The notes under the pieces: generated by a model
Databases searched by the model: none
What the model saw: the letters and a program-made list of their open reading frames with translations, nothing else
What the model was told of the DNA's origin: nothing
Origin: a bacterium
Lineage (GTDB): Bacteria > Myxococcota_A > Bradymonadia > UBA7976 > UBA1532
Reading direction: 5' to 3'
Assembly (NCBI GenBank): GCA_030426085.1
Contig: JAUHYW010000050.1
Span: forward strand, 1 to 64,000
DNA: 64,000 nt
Position numbers and translations under genes: made by a program
Shown here: in pieces, positions 16,717 to 24,915 of the stretch
Position numbering within the stretch: position 1 is the first letter of the stretch
How the letters are laid out: each line of letters opens with the position of its first letter

Positions 16717-18522
16717 TCACCTGCCCCGCGTGACCCCGCGCCGGGCGACCCGACCCGCCTCGCCCAGCGCCGCGGTCGTCGTCTGCCCCGGCCAGACCAG
16801 CAGCACGACGTGCCGGACCCAGGGGTGCGGGCCGGCCCGGGTGAAGGCCGCCGCCACCGCGACCGGCGGCGCGTTCGCCGTCCGCAGCGCCTCGGGCAGC
16901 GGGATCTGATCCAGATCGTTCGTCTCCACATACAGCCCGGTCACCCCCTGCCGGCTCGCCGCGGCCGCCGCGCTCAGCGCCCGGTCGAGCGCCCGCTGCG
17001 GGTGCACCCCGTCCCGGCCGATGGTCGTCGCGATCGCGTCCAGCCGGGCCTGGGCCGCGGGCCACGGCGCCAGCCGCCCGAGCTGAGCCGCCGCCCGCTG
17101 CGCGTCGAGCCGGGTCCGCGCCGCGCGCCCGGCGGCCTGCACGTCGAACGCCGCCGCGTCGAACGTGCGATAGGTGCCCACCACCAGCCCGGTGACGCTC
17201 TCCCCGATGGTCGTCGCGCCCGTGGCCAGCACCCGGACCCCCGGCGCGAACAGCGTGCGCCGCCGCGAGGGCGAGGCCAGCATCGTGCGCAGCAACAGCC
17301 CGGCGTCCGTCGGCCCCCACAGGCGGGCGGCGGCGAAGTGGCCCCGCTCGACCGCCTCGGTGACCCGGTAGCCGGCCATCGTGCCCAGCACCACCCGATC
17401 GGCCACGGCGCGCTCGATGTGCTGATCCACCGCCGACCAGTAATACGGCCCCAGCGCGCCGAGCACCTGCGACTGCCCTTCGTCGACGAGCAGCGCCGGC
17501 AGCCCGGCCTCGGCCCGCAGCGCGTTGAGCGCTTCGACGAAGCCGGGCCCCACCTGCGCGATGTCGTCCACCGGCCGCCGCTCGACCGCCGGCGGCGGCT
17601 GCCACACGTCGATCGGGGCCCCGGTGGGCCACGCGTTCACCGTCACGATGCGATCCCCCAGCACCGCGCCCTCGGGGAAGCCGGCCACCTCGATGCGGGC
17701 CCGCCCGTCGGTCGGCTCGACCGGGCACCGGAAGCCGAAGGCGTCGCCCTCGACGATCTCGGGCACGCACGACGCGTAGCCGAAGCGGCCCCGGGTCACC
17801 ACCGCCTCCATCATCGGATACGGCCGCCGGGCGCGGCCCCGCACCGCGACCATGCCCCCGCCATCGGGCAGCCCGGTGTAGCCCGTCAGCCGGTTGCCCA
17901 CCCGCTGGGCGACGACCAGCCACACCGCCCGACCTTCGGCCTCGGCGAAGGCGCCCCCGAACACCGACCCCGGCGGCAGCCCCGCGAGCGTCCGCTCCAG
18001 CCCGTCCGCCGGCCCCGGCGCCCACCGCTCGAGCACCGCCGGGGGCGCCTCGTCGGGGCCGACCTCGCCCGAGACCCACTGCATCGCCAGCGAGGCCACC
18101 GGCGACCCGCAGCGGTTGGCGATGAAGCCCTGCAAGTCCTCCGACGGCGCGCTCTGGTGGGTCGCGACGAACCGGGCCAGCTCCCGGGCCACGCAGTGCA
18201 GCGACGCGGTCGGGACTGCCTTGGCCGCCGACGACGCCGCCTCCATCACCAGCGTGGCCCCGAGCGCGTCCGGCGGCGGCGGCCCGTCGGGATCGGCGGG
18301 GAAGGGCCCCTCCAGCCGCCATCGCTCGACCGAGGCCGGCGGCTGGCGCGGCTCGGCGTCGGGCAGCGGCTGGCGGGTGATGCGCTCGAGCTCGGCCGCC
18401 TCGGGGAAGGGGCTCGGCGCGGGCGGCGGCAGGGCGCCCGGCGCACCGCCGCAGCCGGCGAGCAGAGCCAGCAGGCCCAGCCATGGGGCGCAGGCCAGGG
18501 GGATGGGACGAGACGAACGCAT
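16717..18522 (-). CDS. lipoprotein with a degenerate CAP/SCP-like domain
   Basis: A 601-residue predicted lipoprotein with lipobox LLAGC (Cys24) and a Pro-rich segment after it. Around residues 325-345 it reads ALNALRAEAGLPALLVDEG, the typical opening helix of bacterial CAP (SCP/PR-1-like) domains. The later CAP motifs with His and Glu are not obvious, so the domain may be diverged. The N-terminal half (about 90-300) is mixed and unrecognised. GAGGAG lies 8 bases before the ATG. First gene of the operon with the TIG/cohesin-like lipoprotein (31-bp gap) and the M1 peptidase. On its promoter side (minus strand) a perfect TTGACA occurs about 60 bp upstream, but no good -10 follows. Function unknown; the context is the cell envelope. 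Confidence 0.65.
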   Translation of the reverse strand: MRSSRPIPLACAPWLGLLALLAGCGGAPGALPPPAPSPFPEAAELERITRQPLPDAEPRQPPASVERWRLEGPFPADPDGPPPPDALGATLVMEAASSAAKAVPTASLHCVARELARFVATHQSAPSEDLQGFIANRCGSPVASLAMQWVSGEVGPDEAPPAVLERWAPGPADGLERTLAGLPPGSVFGGAFAEAEGRAVWLVVAQRVGNRLTGYTGLPDGGGMVAVRGRARRPYPMMEAVVTRGRFGYASCVPEIVEGDAFGFRCPVEPTDGRARIEVAGFPEGAVLGDRIVTVNAWPTGAPIDVWQPPPAVERRPVDDIAQVGPGFVEALNALRAEAGLPALLVDEGQSQVLGALGPYYWSAVDQHIERAVADRVVLGTMAGYRVTEAVERGHFAAARLWGPTDAGLLLRTMLASPSRRRTLFAPGVRVLATGATTIGESVTGLVVGTYRTFDAAAFDVQAAGRAARTRLDAQRAAAQLGRLAPWPAAQARLDAIATTIGRDGVHPQRALDRALSAAAAASRQGVTGLYVETNDLDQIPLPEALRTANAPPVAVAAAFTRAGPHPWVRHVVLLVWPGQTTTAALGEAGRVARRGVTRGR

Positions 18523-18691
18523 GGCGAATGCTCCTCGAACGCGAATGACTGCCCGAGTCTCTGTTGTCGACCCCGCGGCAGCGGGTTGTCAACCCCTGCC
18601 CGGGCCCCCCGAACGCCGGGGTGAAAATCTACACCGCCCGGCGCCCCGCCGTACCCACCGGCACCCCCGTGACCCGGAGCGATGTGCGCCC

Positions 18692-19927
18692 ATGATCCCG
18701 CCGACCCGTCCCATCCGCCCGTCGTCTGCGCTGCTCGCCGCAGCCCTCGCCCTCGCGGTGGCCGCGTGCGACGACGAGCCCGCCGCCGACCCCGTGTTCA
18801 TCGGGGGCGATGCCATACCCGACACGCCGGACGCCGCGCCCGATGCGATGCCCGATGCCATGCCGGCCGACGCCGCTCTCGAAGACATGGCCCCCGACGC
18901 CGCCCCCGACGTGGGCTGTGAGCCCGACTGCCCGCCCGTCACCTGGCGCGAGGGCCCGCCCCTCGGCCGCGTCGTCGACCACCACACCACCCTCGTGCGT
19001 CCCGAAGACGACGGCCCCGCGCTGTACGTGATCGGCGGCATCGAGACCGACGCCCAGGGCGGCGCGGCCCGGGTCTACGACGCCATCGACCGGGCCCCGC
19101 TCGACGCCGACGGCATGCCCGGCCCTTTCGCCGCCCACGGCCGGTTGCCGTTCCCCCTCGGCTTCCACGGGCAGGCCATCGGCCCCGATCGCATCTGGCT
19201 CACCGCCGGCGTGCGCGGCGGACCGGGCGGACCCACCGGCAGCGCGGCCATCGTCACGCTGCCCTACACCCCCGACGGCGCGCTCGGCGAGGCCGTGGTC
19301 TGCCCCGAGGCGCTGCCTCTCGGCGTGGTGCACCCCACCGCCGAGTGGCTCGCCGACCGGCTCTATGTCATCGGAGGCACCCGACAGGCCCCGGTGGACT
19401 CGGTGTGGGTCGCCGCGATCGGCGCCGACGGCTGCCCGGGGCCGTTCGACGCCGCCCCCCCGCTGCCCGGGCTGCGCTCACACCACTCCAGCGCCGTGAT
19501 CGACGGCCGCATCTTCGTGATCGGCGGCTTCGGACAGGGCCAGATCCCCACCCCCGACGTGCTCGCCTCGACCCACGCCGCCGATGGCTCCATCGACGGA
19601 TGGGCCCCCGTCGGCACGCTCGACCCCGCGCCGTGGACCGCCTCGGCGGTGGTCGACGGCGATCACATCTGGCTCATCGGCGGCGGGGAGGGCAACGGCA
19701 TCACCGCCCGCTTTGTCGACACCGTGCGCCGGGCCCCGATCGTCGACGGCTCTCCCGGCGCCTTCGAACCGGTCGCCACCCCGCTGCCCATCGCCCGATC
19801 ACATGTGCACCAGACACCGCTGTTCGAAGGCCGCCTCTACTCGGTCGGGGGCCGCGTCTTCATGGACGACGGCTTCACGATGACCAGCGTCGAGCGCACC
19901 TTCGTCGGCGACCTGCACCGGCCCTGA
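18692..19927 (+). CDS. kelch-repeat lipoprotein
   Basis: A 411-residue predicted lipoprotein. The signal peptide has lipobox AVAAC (Cys26), followed by an Asp/Ala/Pro-rich tether with repeated DAMPDAMP-type units to about residue 75. The remainder shows five or more kelch-type blades, seen as strand-GG pairs: LYVIGGIE, RLYVIGGTR, RIFVIGGFG, HIWLIGGGE and RLYSVGGRV. The likely fold is a beta-propeller on the outer surface that binds protein or sugar. ATG at 18692 is the only sensible start before the signal peptide. Divergent from the CAP-like lipoprotein gene with a 169-bp gap. Ligand unknown. Confidence 0.83.
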   Translation: MIPPTRPIRPSSALLAAALALAVAACDDEPAADPVFIGGDAIPDTPDAAPDAMPDAMPADAALEDMAPDAAPDVGCEPDCPPVTWREGPPLGRVVDHHTTLVRPEDDGPALYVIGGIETDAQGGAARVYDAIDRAPLDADGMPGPFAAHGRLPFPLGFHGQAIGPDRIWLTAGVRGGPGGPTGSAAIVTLPYTPDGALGEAVVCPEALPLGVVHPTAEWLADRLYVIGGTRQAPVDSVWVAAIGADGCPGPFDAAPPLPGLRSHHSSAVIDGRIFVIGGFGQGQIPTPDVLASTHAADGSIDGWAPVGTLDPAPWTASAVVDGDHIWLIGGGEGNGITARFVDTVRRAPIVDGSPGAFEPVATPLPIARSHVHQTPLFEGRLYSVGGRVFMDDGFTMTSVERTFVGDLHRP

Positions 19928-19937
19928 CCCTGCGCTC

Positions 19938-20507
19938 TCACTCCGCCGCGCCCACCGCCCGCTTCAACCCCGACAGACCGGCCTCCAGATCGGGCCCGAT
20001 GATGCCATCCATCAGCAGCCCCAGGTAGTTGCCCACCGGCCTGAACGTCGTCTCGCCCTCGATGCGCCACACCACCCGGGTCGCCCCGCCGCTCGGCGTC
20101 AGCGTGATCACCCCCGTCGGCCGCGCCCCGCCCTCCCCGAAGCTCAGCACCATCTCGACCGCCCCGTCCCGCGCCGCCGTCATCTCGATGCGCCCCCGAC
20201 CCAGATCGGGCCCTTGCCACCGGAGCACCTGCCCCGGCCCGGCCGGCCCGTCCACCGTGAACTGCGCCTTCGCGTCCCGCCGGGCCCACGGCTGCCACGC
20301 CCCCCAGCGCTCGAAGTCGCCGACGTGCGGCTGGATGCGGGCCGGCGGCGCCTCGATGACCACCGACCGCTCGACCGCGTAGCGATCGGGCAGCGCGAAG
20401 CCCACCGCCACCAGGATCACGGTGAAGGCCCCGAGCAGGATCAGGACCTTGGGGATCAGCCCCGGCGGCACGCGGGAGGGCTTGGGCGCGGGATCGGACG
20501 AGGACAT
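19938..20507 (-). CDS. SRPBCC family protein with an N-terminal membrane helix
   Basis: A 189-residue protein with one hydrophobic helix near residues 17-40, then a START/Bet v1-like (SRPBCC, polyketide cyclase-like) domain: AVERSVVIEAPPARI opens the first strand, GAWQPWARRD follows, and the C-terminal helix is NYLGLLMDGIIGPDLEAG. It is a paralogue of the protein at 56925, sharing the ERSVVxxAPPA, W-PWA-RD, G-LMDG-IGPD and GL-LK motifs. ATG at 20507 was chosen for a GTGGAG site; in-frame starts further up give an Arg-rich leader. Family members bind hydrophobic ligands; which one is unknown. Confidence 0.82.
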   Translation of the reverse strand: MSSSDPAPKPSRVPPGLIPKVLILLGAFTVILVAVGFALPDRYAVERSVVIEAPPARIQPHVGDFERWGAWQPWARRDAKAQFTVDGPAGPGQVLRWQGPDLGRGRIEMTAARDGAVEMVLSFGEGGARPTGVITLTPSGGATRVVWRIEGETTFRPVGNYLGLLMDGIIGPDLEAGLSGLKRAVGAAE

Positions 20508-20610
20508 CGGGCGGCTCCACATCGGTGACGACGGGGGAGGGTAGATCGCCGCGCCGCTCGACGACACCCCATCGCGACCGCCCGCGGCGACGGCGCATCG
20601 ATCCCCGACC

Positions 20611-21588
20611 ATGACCCGCCCGCTCCTCCGCCTCTGCCTCGCGGCCCTGCTCGGTCTACCGGGCCTCACCGCCCTCGCGCCGGCCCACGCCCAGCGCCTC
20701 GAAGCGTTCTCGTTCCGCTGGGACACCCGCTACGACAACGTCGACCTCGGCGCCGAGAAGGACCGCCTGCAAGGCAGCGTGCGCCTGGGCCTCACCATCG
20801 ACGTCTGGTCCTGGTTCGACGTCGTCGGCTTCGCCTCGACCGGCGACAGCTACACCTCGCGCTGGACCACCCTCTACGACTTCATCGAGGGCGGCAGCGG
20901 CGCCGACTTCAGCGTGTACTTCCGCCGACTCTACCTCCAGAAGGCATGGGACGGCGGCCGGGTCCAGCTCGGCGCCATCCCGCCCATCAAGAACATCGCC
21001 TCGGGCACCGGCCTCAACGCCTCGGGCTGGGTCGACGGCGGCCGCCTCGAGCTCTACTGGCGGACGCTGACCGTCGAGGCGGTCACCGGCAGCATCCGCG
21101 ACCTCGACACGCCCGACCTCTTCTCGCGCGGCCTGACCTACAACTTCGCCGAGCTCGAGACCACCTGGGACATCGCCTCGAACCTGACCCTCGAGGCGAC
21201 CGCCGAGTGGCTGGCCGACGAGATCTACCTGCGGGCCGAGGGGCGGGTGTCGCCGTGGCCGGGCCACGACCTCGAGATCCGGGGCGAGCTCATCGCCAAC
21301 GTACACCGCGCCGTACCCGCAGGCGACGTGGCGCTCGTCTTCGACCCGGTGCAGTGGGCCACCGGCGAGCCCGACCGCCTCGTGGTGCAGCTCCACTATC
21401 GCTACCTCGACCCCGACATCGGCCTGCGGGGGGCGCTGGTGGACGACTTCTTCATCTACGGCCACGCCGCGACCATCGAGATGGAAGGCCACCTGCTCGC
21501 CGAGGGCGCCGTGCACTGGTTCTCCCGGGCCATCTTCGCCCACCAGCCGCGGTTCCTCGTCGGCTTCGGGCTGCGCTTCCGACAGTAG
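20611..21588 (+). CDS. putative outer-membrane beta-barrel protein
   Basis: A 325-residue protein with a clear signal peptide (hydrophobic 5-22, cleavage likely after AHA at 25-27). The mature part is rich in alternating amphipathic strands with aromatic girdle residues (for example FFIYGHAATIEMEGHLL and FRRLYLQKAW) and ends near LVGFGLRFRQ, close to the terminal-aromatic strand of outer-membrane barrels. No named porin family is recognised with certainty. A strand count of 12-16 is a rough guess. It stands 103 bp from the divergent SRPBCC gene and 69 bp before the penicillin-acylase gene on the same strand. Confidence 0.65.
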   Translation: MTRPLLRLCLAALLGLPGLTALAPAHAQRLEAFSFRWDTRYDNVDLGAEKDRLQGSVRLGLTIDVWSWFDVVGFASTGDSYTSRWTTLYDFIEGGSGADFSVYFRRLYLQKAWDGGRVQLGAIPPIKNIASGTGLNASGWVDGGRLELYWRTLTVEAVTGSIRDLDTPDLFSRGLTYNFAELETTWDIASNLTLEATAEWLADEIYLRAEGRVSPWPGHDLEIRGELIANVHRAVPAGDVALVFDPVQWATGEPDRLVVQLHYRYLDPDIGLRGALVDDFFIYGHAATIEMEGHLLAEGAVHWFSRAIFAHQPRFLVGFGLRFRQ

Positions 21589-21657
21589 CCCACCCCCCGC
21601 TTGCAGCCGGCTCCGCTTCGGGGCACCCTGCCGCCCGAAGAACCAGGAGATCCCGCG

Positions 21658-24237
21658 ATGAAGCGCCCCACCGCGCGCCTGCTGACACCGATCCTGCTCG
21701 GCGCCCTGCTCGCCGCGACCCTCGGATGCGACGACACCGACGCCGACCCGCCGGCCGACGGCGCCCCCGGCGACATGGCACCCACCGTCGACATGGGACC
21801 CACCGCTGACATGGGACCCCCCGCCGACATGGGACCCGCGCCCGACGCCGGCCCCCCGGTGCCCCCCTACGACGCCCTCGCGGAGCCGGTCGAGATCATC
21901 ATCGACCAGAGCGGGCTGGCCCACATCTACGCCCAGAACGACCTCGACCTCTTCTTCGCCGCCGGCTACCAGCAGGCCGTCGACCGGCTCTTCGCCGTCG
22001 AGATGGGCCGCCGCCAGGCCGTCGGCCGCCTCGCCGAAGTCTTCGGCCCCGAAGGCCGCAGCGGTGACCTGCAAGCCCGGGTCATCGGCTTCCAGCGGCT
22101 GGCCGCCGCCACCCTGCGCCACATCGCGACCGTCGGCCCCGACGAGGCTCGCTACTTCGCCGCCTTCGCCGGCGGCCTCAACCGCCGCGTCGCCGAGATC
22201 AGGGCCGGCGAGGCCCCCGCGCCCCCCGAGTTCGCCGCCCTCGGCATCGAGCCCGAACCCTTCGCCCCCGACGAGCTGCTCGCCATCGGCGTGCGGATCA
22301 CATTCGGCTTCTCGTCGACCCTCGAGTTCGACCTGCTCTACAGCCTGCTCGACCGCCTCGCCCCCGGCGGGGCCGAGGTGCGGGTCTTCGAACCCATCGG
22401 AGACGCCTTCGTGATGGGCATCGCCGACGACGCCGAGGCCGCCCGCGATGGCACCCCCAAGCAGGCCCGGGATGCCATCGACCTCACCCCGGCCGAGGTC
22501 GACGCCGCCGTCGAGGCGGTCGCCGCCTTCGTGCGCCGCTGGCGGCAGGACCTCGACGTCGGCGACGGCTCCAACTGCTGGGTCGTGCACGGCGATCACA
22601 CCGAGAGCGGGCGCCCCCTCCTGGCCAATGACTCCCACGCGGCGCTGCTCGACCCCAACATCATGTACCCGGTGCACCTCGACTCGGCCAGCGCCGGCGG
22701 ATCGTGGGATGCCATCGGCATGGCATTCACCGGCGTGCCCGGGGTGCAGGTGGGCCACAACCGCCGGGTGGCTTGGGGCGCGACCACCCACTTCGCCGAC
22801 ATGCTCGACCTGTGGGACGTGCAGATCAGCGATGGCATGGCCCAGGTCGGCGGCGAAGCCATCCCGGTCGAAGAGATCGTCGAGACCTTCGCCGTGCGCC
22901 AGCCCGACGGCACGCTCGTCGACGAGCAGATCACCGTGCAGACGGTGCCCGGCCACGGCCGCATCGTCCCCCCGGCCATGCTCGAAGGCATCCCCGTCGG
23001 CGTCGTCGTGCGCGGCGCCCTGATGATCGGCTGGCCCGGCTTCGAGCCCCGGCTCGACGCGCTCTCGTACTTCGACATGGCCCGCGCCGCCGACGTCGAC
23101 GCCTGGGTCGAGGCGGTGCGCCTGCAATCCACCGGCATGCAGAACTGGATGGCGGCCGACGCCGATGGCATGCGCTACCAGACCTCGGGCCTCGTGCCCG
23201 ACCGGGGCCCGCGCGGCGAGCGCCCCACGCCCAACCAGGTGATGGACGCCGCCGATCCCACCACGCTGTGGATCCGAGGCTACCTCGACCCCGACGCGCT
23301 GCCCGCCCTCGATGGCACCCAGCCCTACATGTACAGCGCCAACAACGACCCCTGGGGCCACACCGCCGACAACGACCCGCTGAACGACGACTTCTACTAC
23401 GGCAGCTTCTACTCGCCCGGCTACCGCGCCGCCACGCTCGAGGCGCGCCTGCCCGCGCTGCTCGCCGAGGGCCCCATGACCCGCGAACGCTCCCAGGCCT
23501 TGCAACTCGACGTCTACAGCCCGTGGGCCGAAGAGCTGATCCCCATGCTGACCGAGGCGGTGGCCGCCATCGACGGCGCGCCCGATCTGGCCGACTACGC
23601 CGAGCGCGACGACCTGCGGGCCGCCGCCGAGCGCTTGCAGCTCTGGGATCGCCACATGACCCGCGCCTCGACCGAAGCCACCCTCTTCCGCATGTTCGGC
23701 GAGTATGCCGCCCGCCGCCTGCTCGCCGACGACCTCGGCCTCTTGCTGGACGCCATCGCCACCGAGCAGCCGGTCTTCCTGGCCAAGTTCGCGATGCTCG
23801 CTCTGCGCTACGAGACCGCGTCCCTGCTCGACATGCCGCGCGACGCCGCCCTGCTCGCCGCCTTCGACGAGGCGCTGGCCGTCTTCACCGCCCGCGGCGA
23901 GCCCGCCTGGGGCGACGTGCACCGCGCCGTGCTGCGGGCGCCCGATCGCACCACCCGCGCCCTCTCGACCCCCGGGGCCGACAGCAACCTCAACGTGGCC
24001 CAGAGCCGCTGCTGGGACGGCGAGGGCTTCGCCGACACCTGCGAGACCACCGGCGGCGCGGTCTATCGCTTCGTGACCGGCTTCGCCGACGACGGCACGC
24101 CCGAAGCCGACTTCGCCTGCCCCGCGTGCCTGCCGGGCAGCGATGAGCCCTGGATCGAAGGTGGGTTCATCCGCCTGCCATTCCGCCGGGCCGACGTCGA
24201 GGCGGCGGCGGCCGAGACCCATACGCTGATGCCATAG
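21658..24237 (+). CDS. penicillin acylase family (Ntn-hydrolase) lipoprotein
   Basis: An 859-residue proenzyme of the penicillin/AHL acylase family, which hydrolyses amide bonds after self-cleavage into alpha and beta chains. The lipobox is TLGC (Cys24), followed by a tether of repeated DMGP units (residues 38-62). The alpha-chain start shows EIIIDQSGLAHIYA. The nucleophile is Ser305 in DGSNCWVV, where cleavage would free it as the beta-chain N-terminus; HGDHTESGRPLLANDSH follows, and ANNDPWG around 560 fits the oxyanion-hole Asn region. The lipid anchor would place it at the outer membrane, unlike the periplasmic soluble family members. Substrate may be acyl-homoserine lactones, beta-lactams or other amides; sequence alone does not decide. 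Confidence 0.9.
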   Translation: MKRPTARLLTPILLGALLAATLGCDDTDADPPADGAPGDMAPTVDMGPTADMGPPADMGPAPDAGPPVPPYDALAEPVEIIIDQSGLAHIYAQNDLDLFFAAGYQQAVDRLFAVEMGRRQAVGRLAEVFGPEGRSGDLQARVIGFQRLAAATLRHIATVGPDEARYFAAFAGGLNRRVAEIRAGEAPAPPEFAALGIEPEPFAPDELLAIGVRITFGFSSTLEFDLLYSLLDRLAPGGAEVRVFEPIGDAFVMGIADDAEAARDGTPKQARDAIDLTPAEVDAAVEAVAAFVRRWRQDLDVGDGSNCWVVHGDHTESGRPLLANDSHAALLDPNIMYPVHLDSASAGGSWDAIGMAFTGVPGVQVGHNRRVAWGATTHFADMLDLWDVQISDGMAQVGGEAIPVEEIVETFAVRQPDGTLVDEQITVQTVPGHGRIVPPAMLEGIPVGVVVRGALMIGWPGFEPRLDALSYFDMARAADVDAWVEAVRLQSTGMQNWMAADADGMRYQTSGLVPDRGPRGERPTPNQVMDAADPTTLWIRGYLDPDALPALDGTQPYMYSANNDPWGHTADNDPLNDDFYYGSFYSPGYRAATLEARLPALLAEGPMTRERSQALQLDVYSPWAEELIPMLTEAVAAIDGAPDLADYAERDDLRAAAERLQLWDRHMTRASTEATLFRMFGEYAARRLLADDLGLLLDAIATEQPVFLAKFAMLALRYETASLLDMPRDAALLAAFDEALAVFTARGEPAWGDVHRAVLRAPDRTTRALSTPGADSNLNVAQSRCWDGEGFADTCETTGGAVYRFVTGFADDGTPEADFACPACLPGSDEPWIEGGFIRLPFRRADVEAAAAETHTLMP

Positions 24238-24271
24238 CTCTTACGGCCCGACCCGAACAGAGGAGGGATCC

Positions 24272-24574
24272 ATGTCCGCCGACACCGCCTGGACCATCAC
24301 CGAGGCGTTATTCGTCCTGGCGCTGCTCGCCGCCGGCTGGGGCCTGTGGTCCCGCCGCAAGAGGCTGAAGCGGCGGCTGGCGCAGATGAAGGACCCCGCC
24401 TTCCTGCGCGCGCGCAAGGTCGAGCAGGCCGAGGCCGAGCTGTTCAAGATGACCCGCGGGGATCCGAAGCACGTCGAGCGGTTGATCGCCGCCGAGCAGA
24501 AGCGCAACCCGGACGGCGACCGGGTCGAGTGGGCGGTCGCGGCCCACAAGCGGTGGCTGGCCGACCTGCGGTGA
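24272..24574 (+). CDS. small membrane-anchored protein of unknown function
   Basis: A 100-residue protein with one N-terminal membrane helix (residues 9-27, ALFVLALLAAGWGLW), then a basic patch RRKRLKRR and a charged helical cytoplasmic part. A strong GAGGAGGG site lies just before the ATG. The positive-inside rule puts the C-terminus in the cytoplasm. No family recognised. It follows the acylase gene by 34 bp and may be co-transcribed. Confidence 0.7.
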   Translation: MSADTAWTITEALFVLALLAAGWGLWSRRKRLKRRLAQMKDPAFLRARKVEQAEAELFKMTRGDPKHVERLIAAEQKRNPDGDRVEWAVAAHKRWLADLR

Positions 24575-24652
24575 GGGCGCGCTGTAATACCCGAGTCATT
24601 GCCCCCGGCTGCGGCGTGCCCTGAAATGGCCCGACACGCGACGGGAGGTGCG

Positions 24653-24883
24653 ATGAAGCCGCTCATGACGCCCGACGCCTGCCCGCATATCGCCGACGAT
24701 CAGACCGACACCGACGGGGATGGCATGGGCGACGCGTGCGACGCGGACGAGGGCGGGGATGGCAGCGGCGACGCGCTCGACCGCTGCGCCGCCGCTCCCG
24801 GCGCCCCGGCCTCGGCCCCGGCGTGGCTCGCGCTGCTCGCGCTCGTCGGCCTGCGGGCCCGGCGGCGTGATCCCGACGGTTGA
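24653..24883 (+). CDS. 76-residue TSP3 stub with a MYXO-CTERM-like tail, possible gene remnant
   Basis: The reading frame holds one TSP3 repeat (DTDGDGMGDACDADEGGD) and a tail with Cys, a hydrophobic helix APAWLALLALVGL and RARRR. This tail matches MYXO-CTERM-type sorting signals. There is no signal peptide, so export is not expected, yet GGGAGG sits 5 bases before the ATG. It may be the surviving 3' end of a larger surface protein that gained a start by chance, or a truncated gene. Its stop overlaps an alternative TTG start of the helicase gene. Confidence 0.45.
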   Translation: MKPLMTPDACPHIADDQTDTDGDGMGDACDADEGGDGSGDALDRCAAAPGAPASAPAWLALLALVGLRARRRDPDG

Positions 24884-24891
24884 ACCCCGAC

Positions 24892-24907
24892 CTGCACGTC
24901 AGTACAG
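24892..24907. promoter_or_regulatory. LexA-box-like sequence before the mrfA homologue
   Basis: The sequence CTGCACGTCAGTACAG has the CTG-N10-CAG frame of a LexA (SOS) operator and ends 8 bp before the helicase start codon. The left half is imperfect and LexA sites vary among deltaproteobacteria, so this is a weak suggestion that needs a genome-wide motif test. Confidence 0.25.
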
Positions 24908-24915
24908 TGGCGGCC

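Noticed and set aside
18565-18600. Perfect TTGACA on the minus strand upstream of the CAP-like lipoprotein
   Set aside because: No acceptable -10 at 16-18 bp; kept only as a remark in the gene entry.
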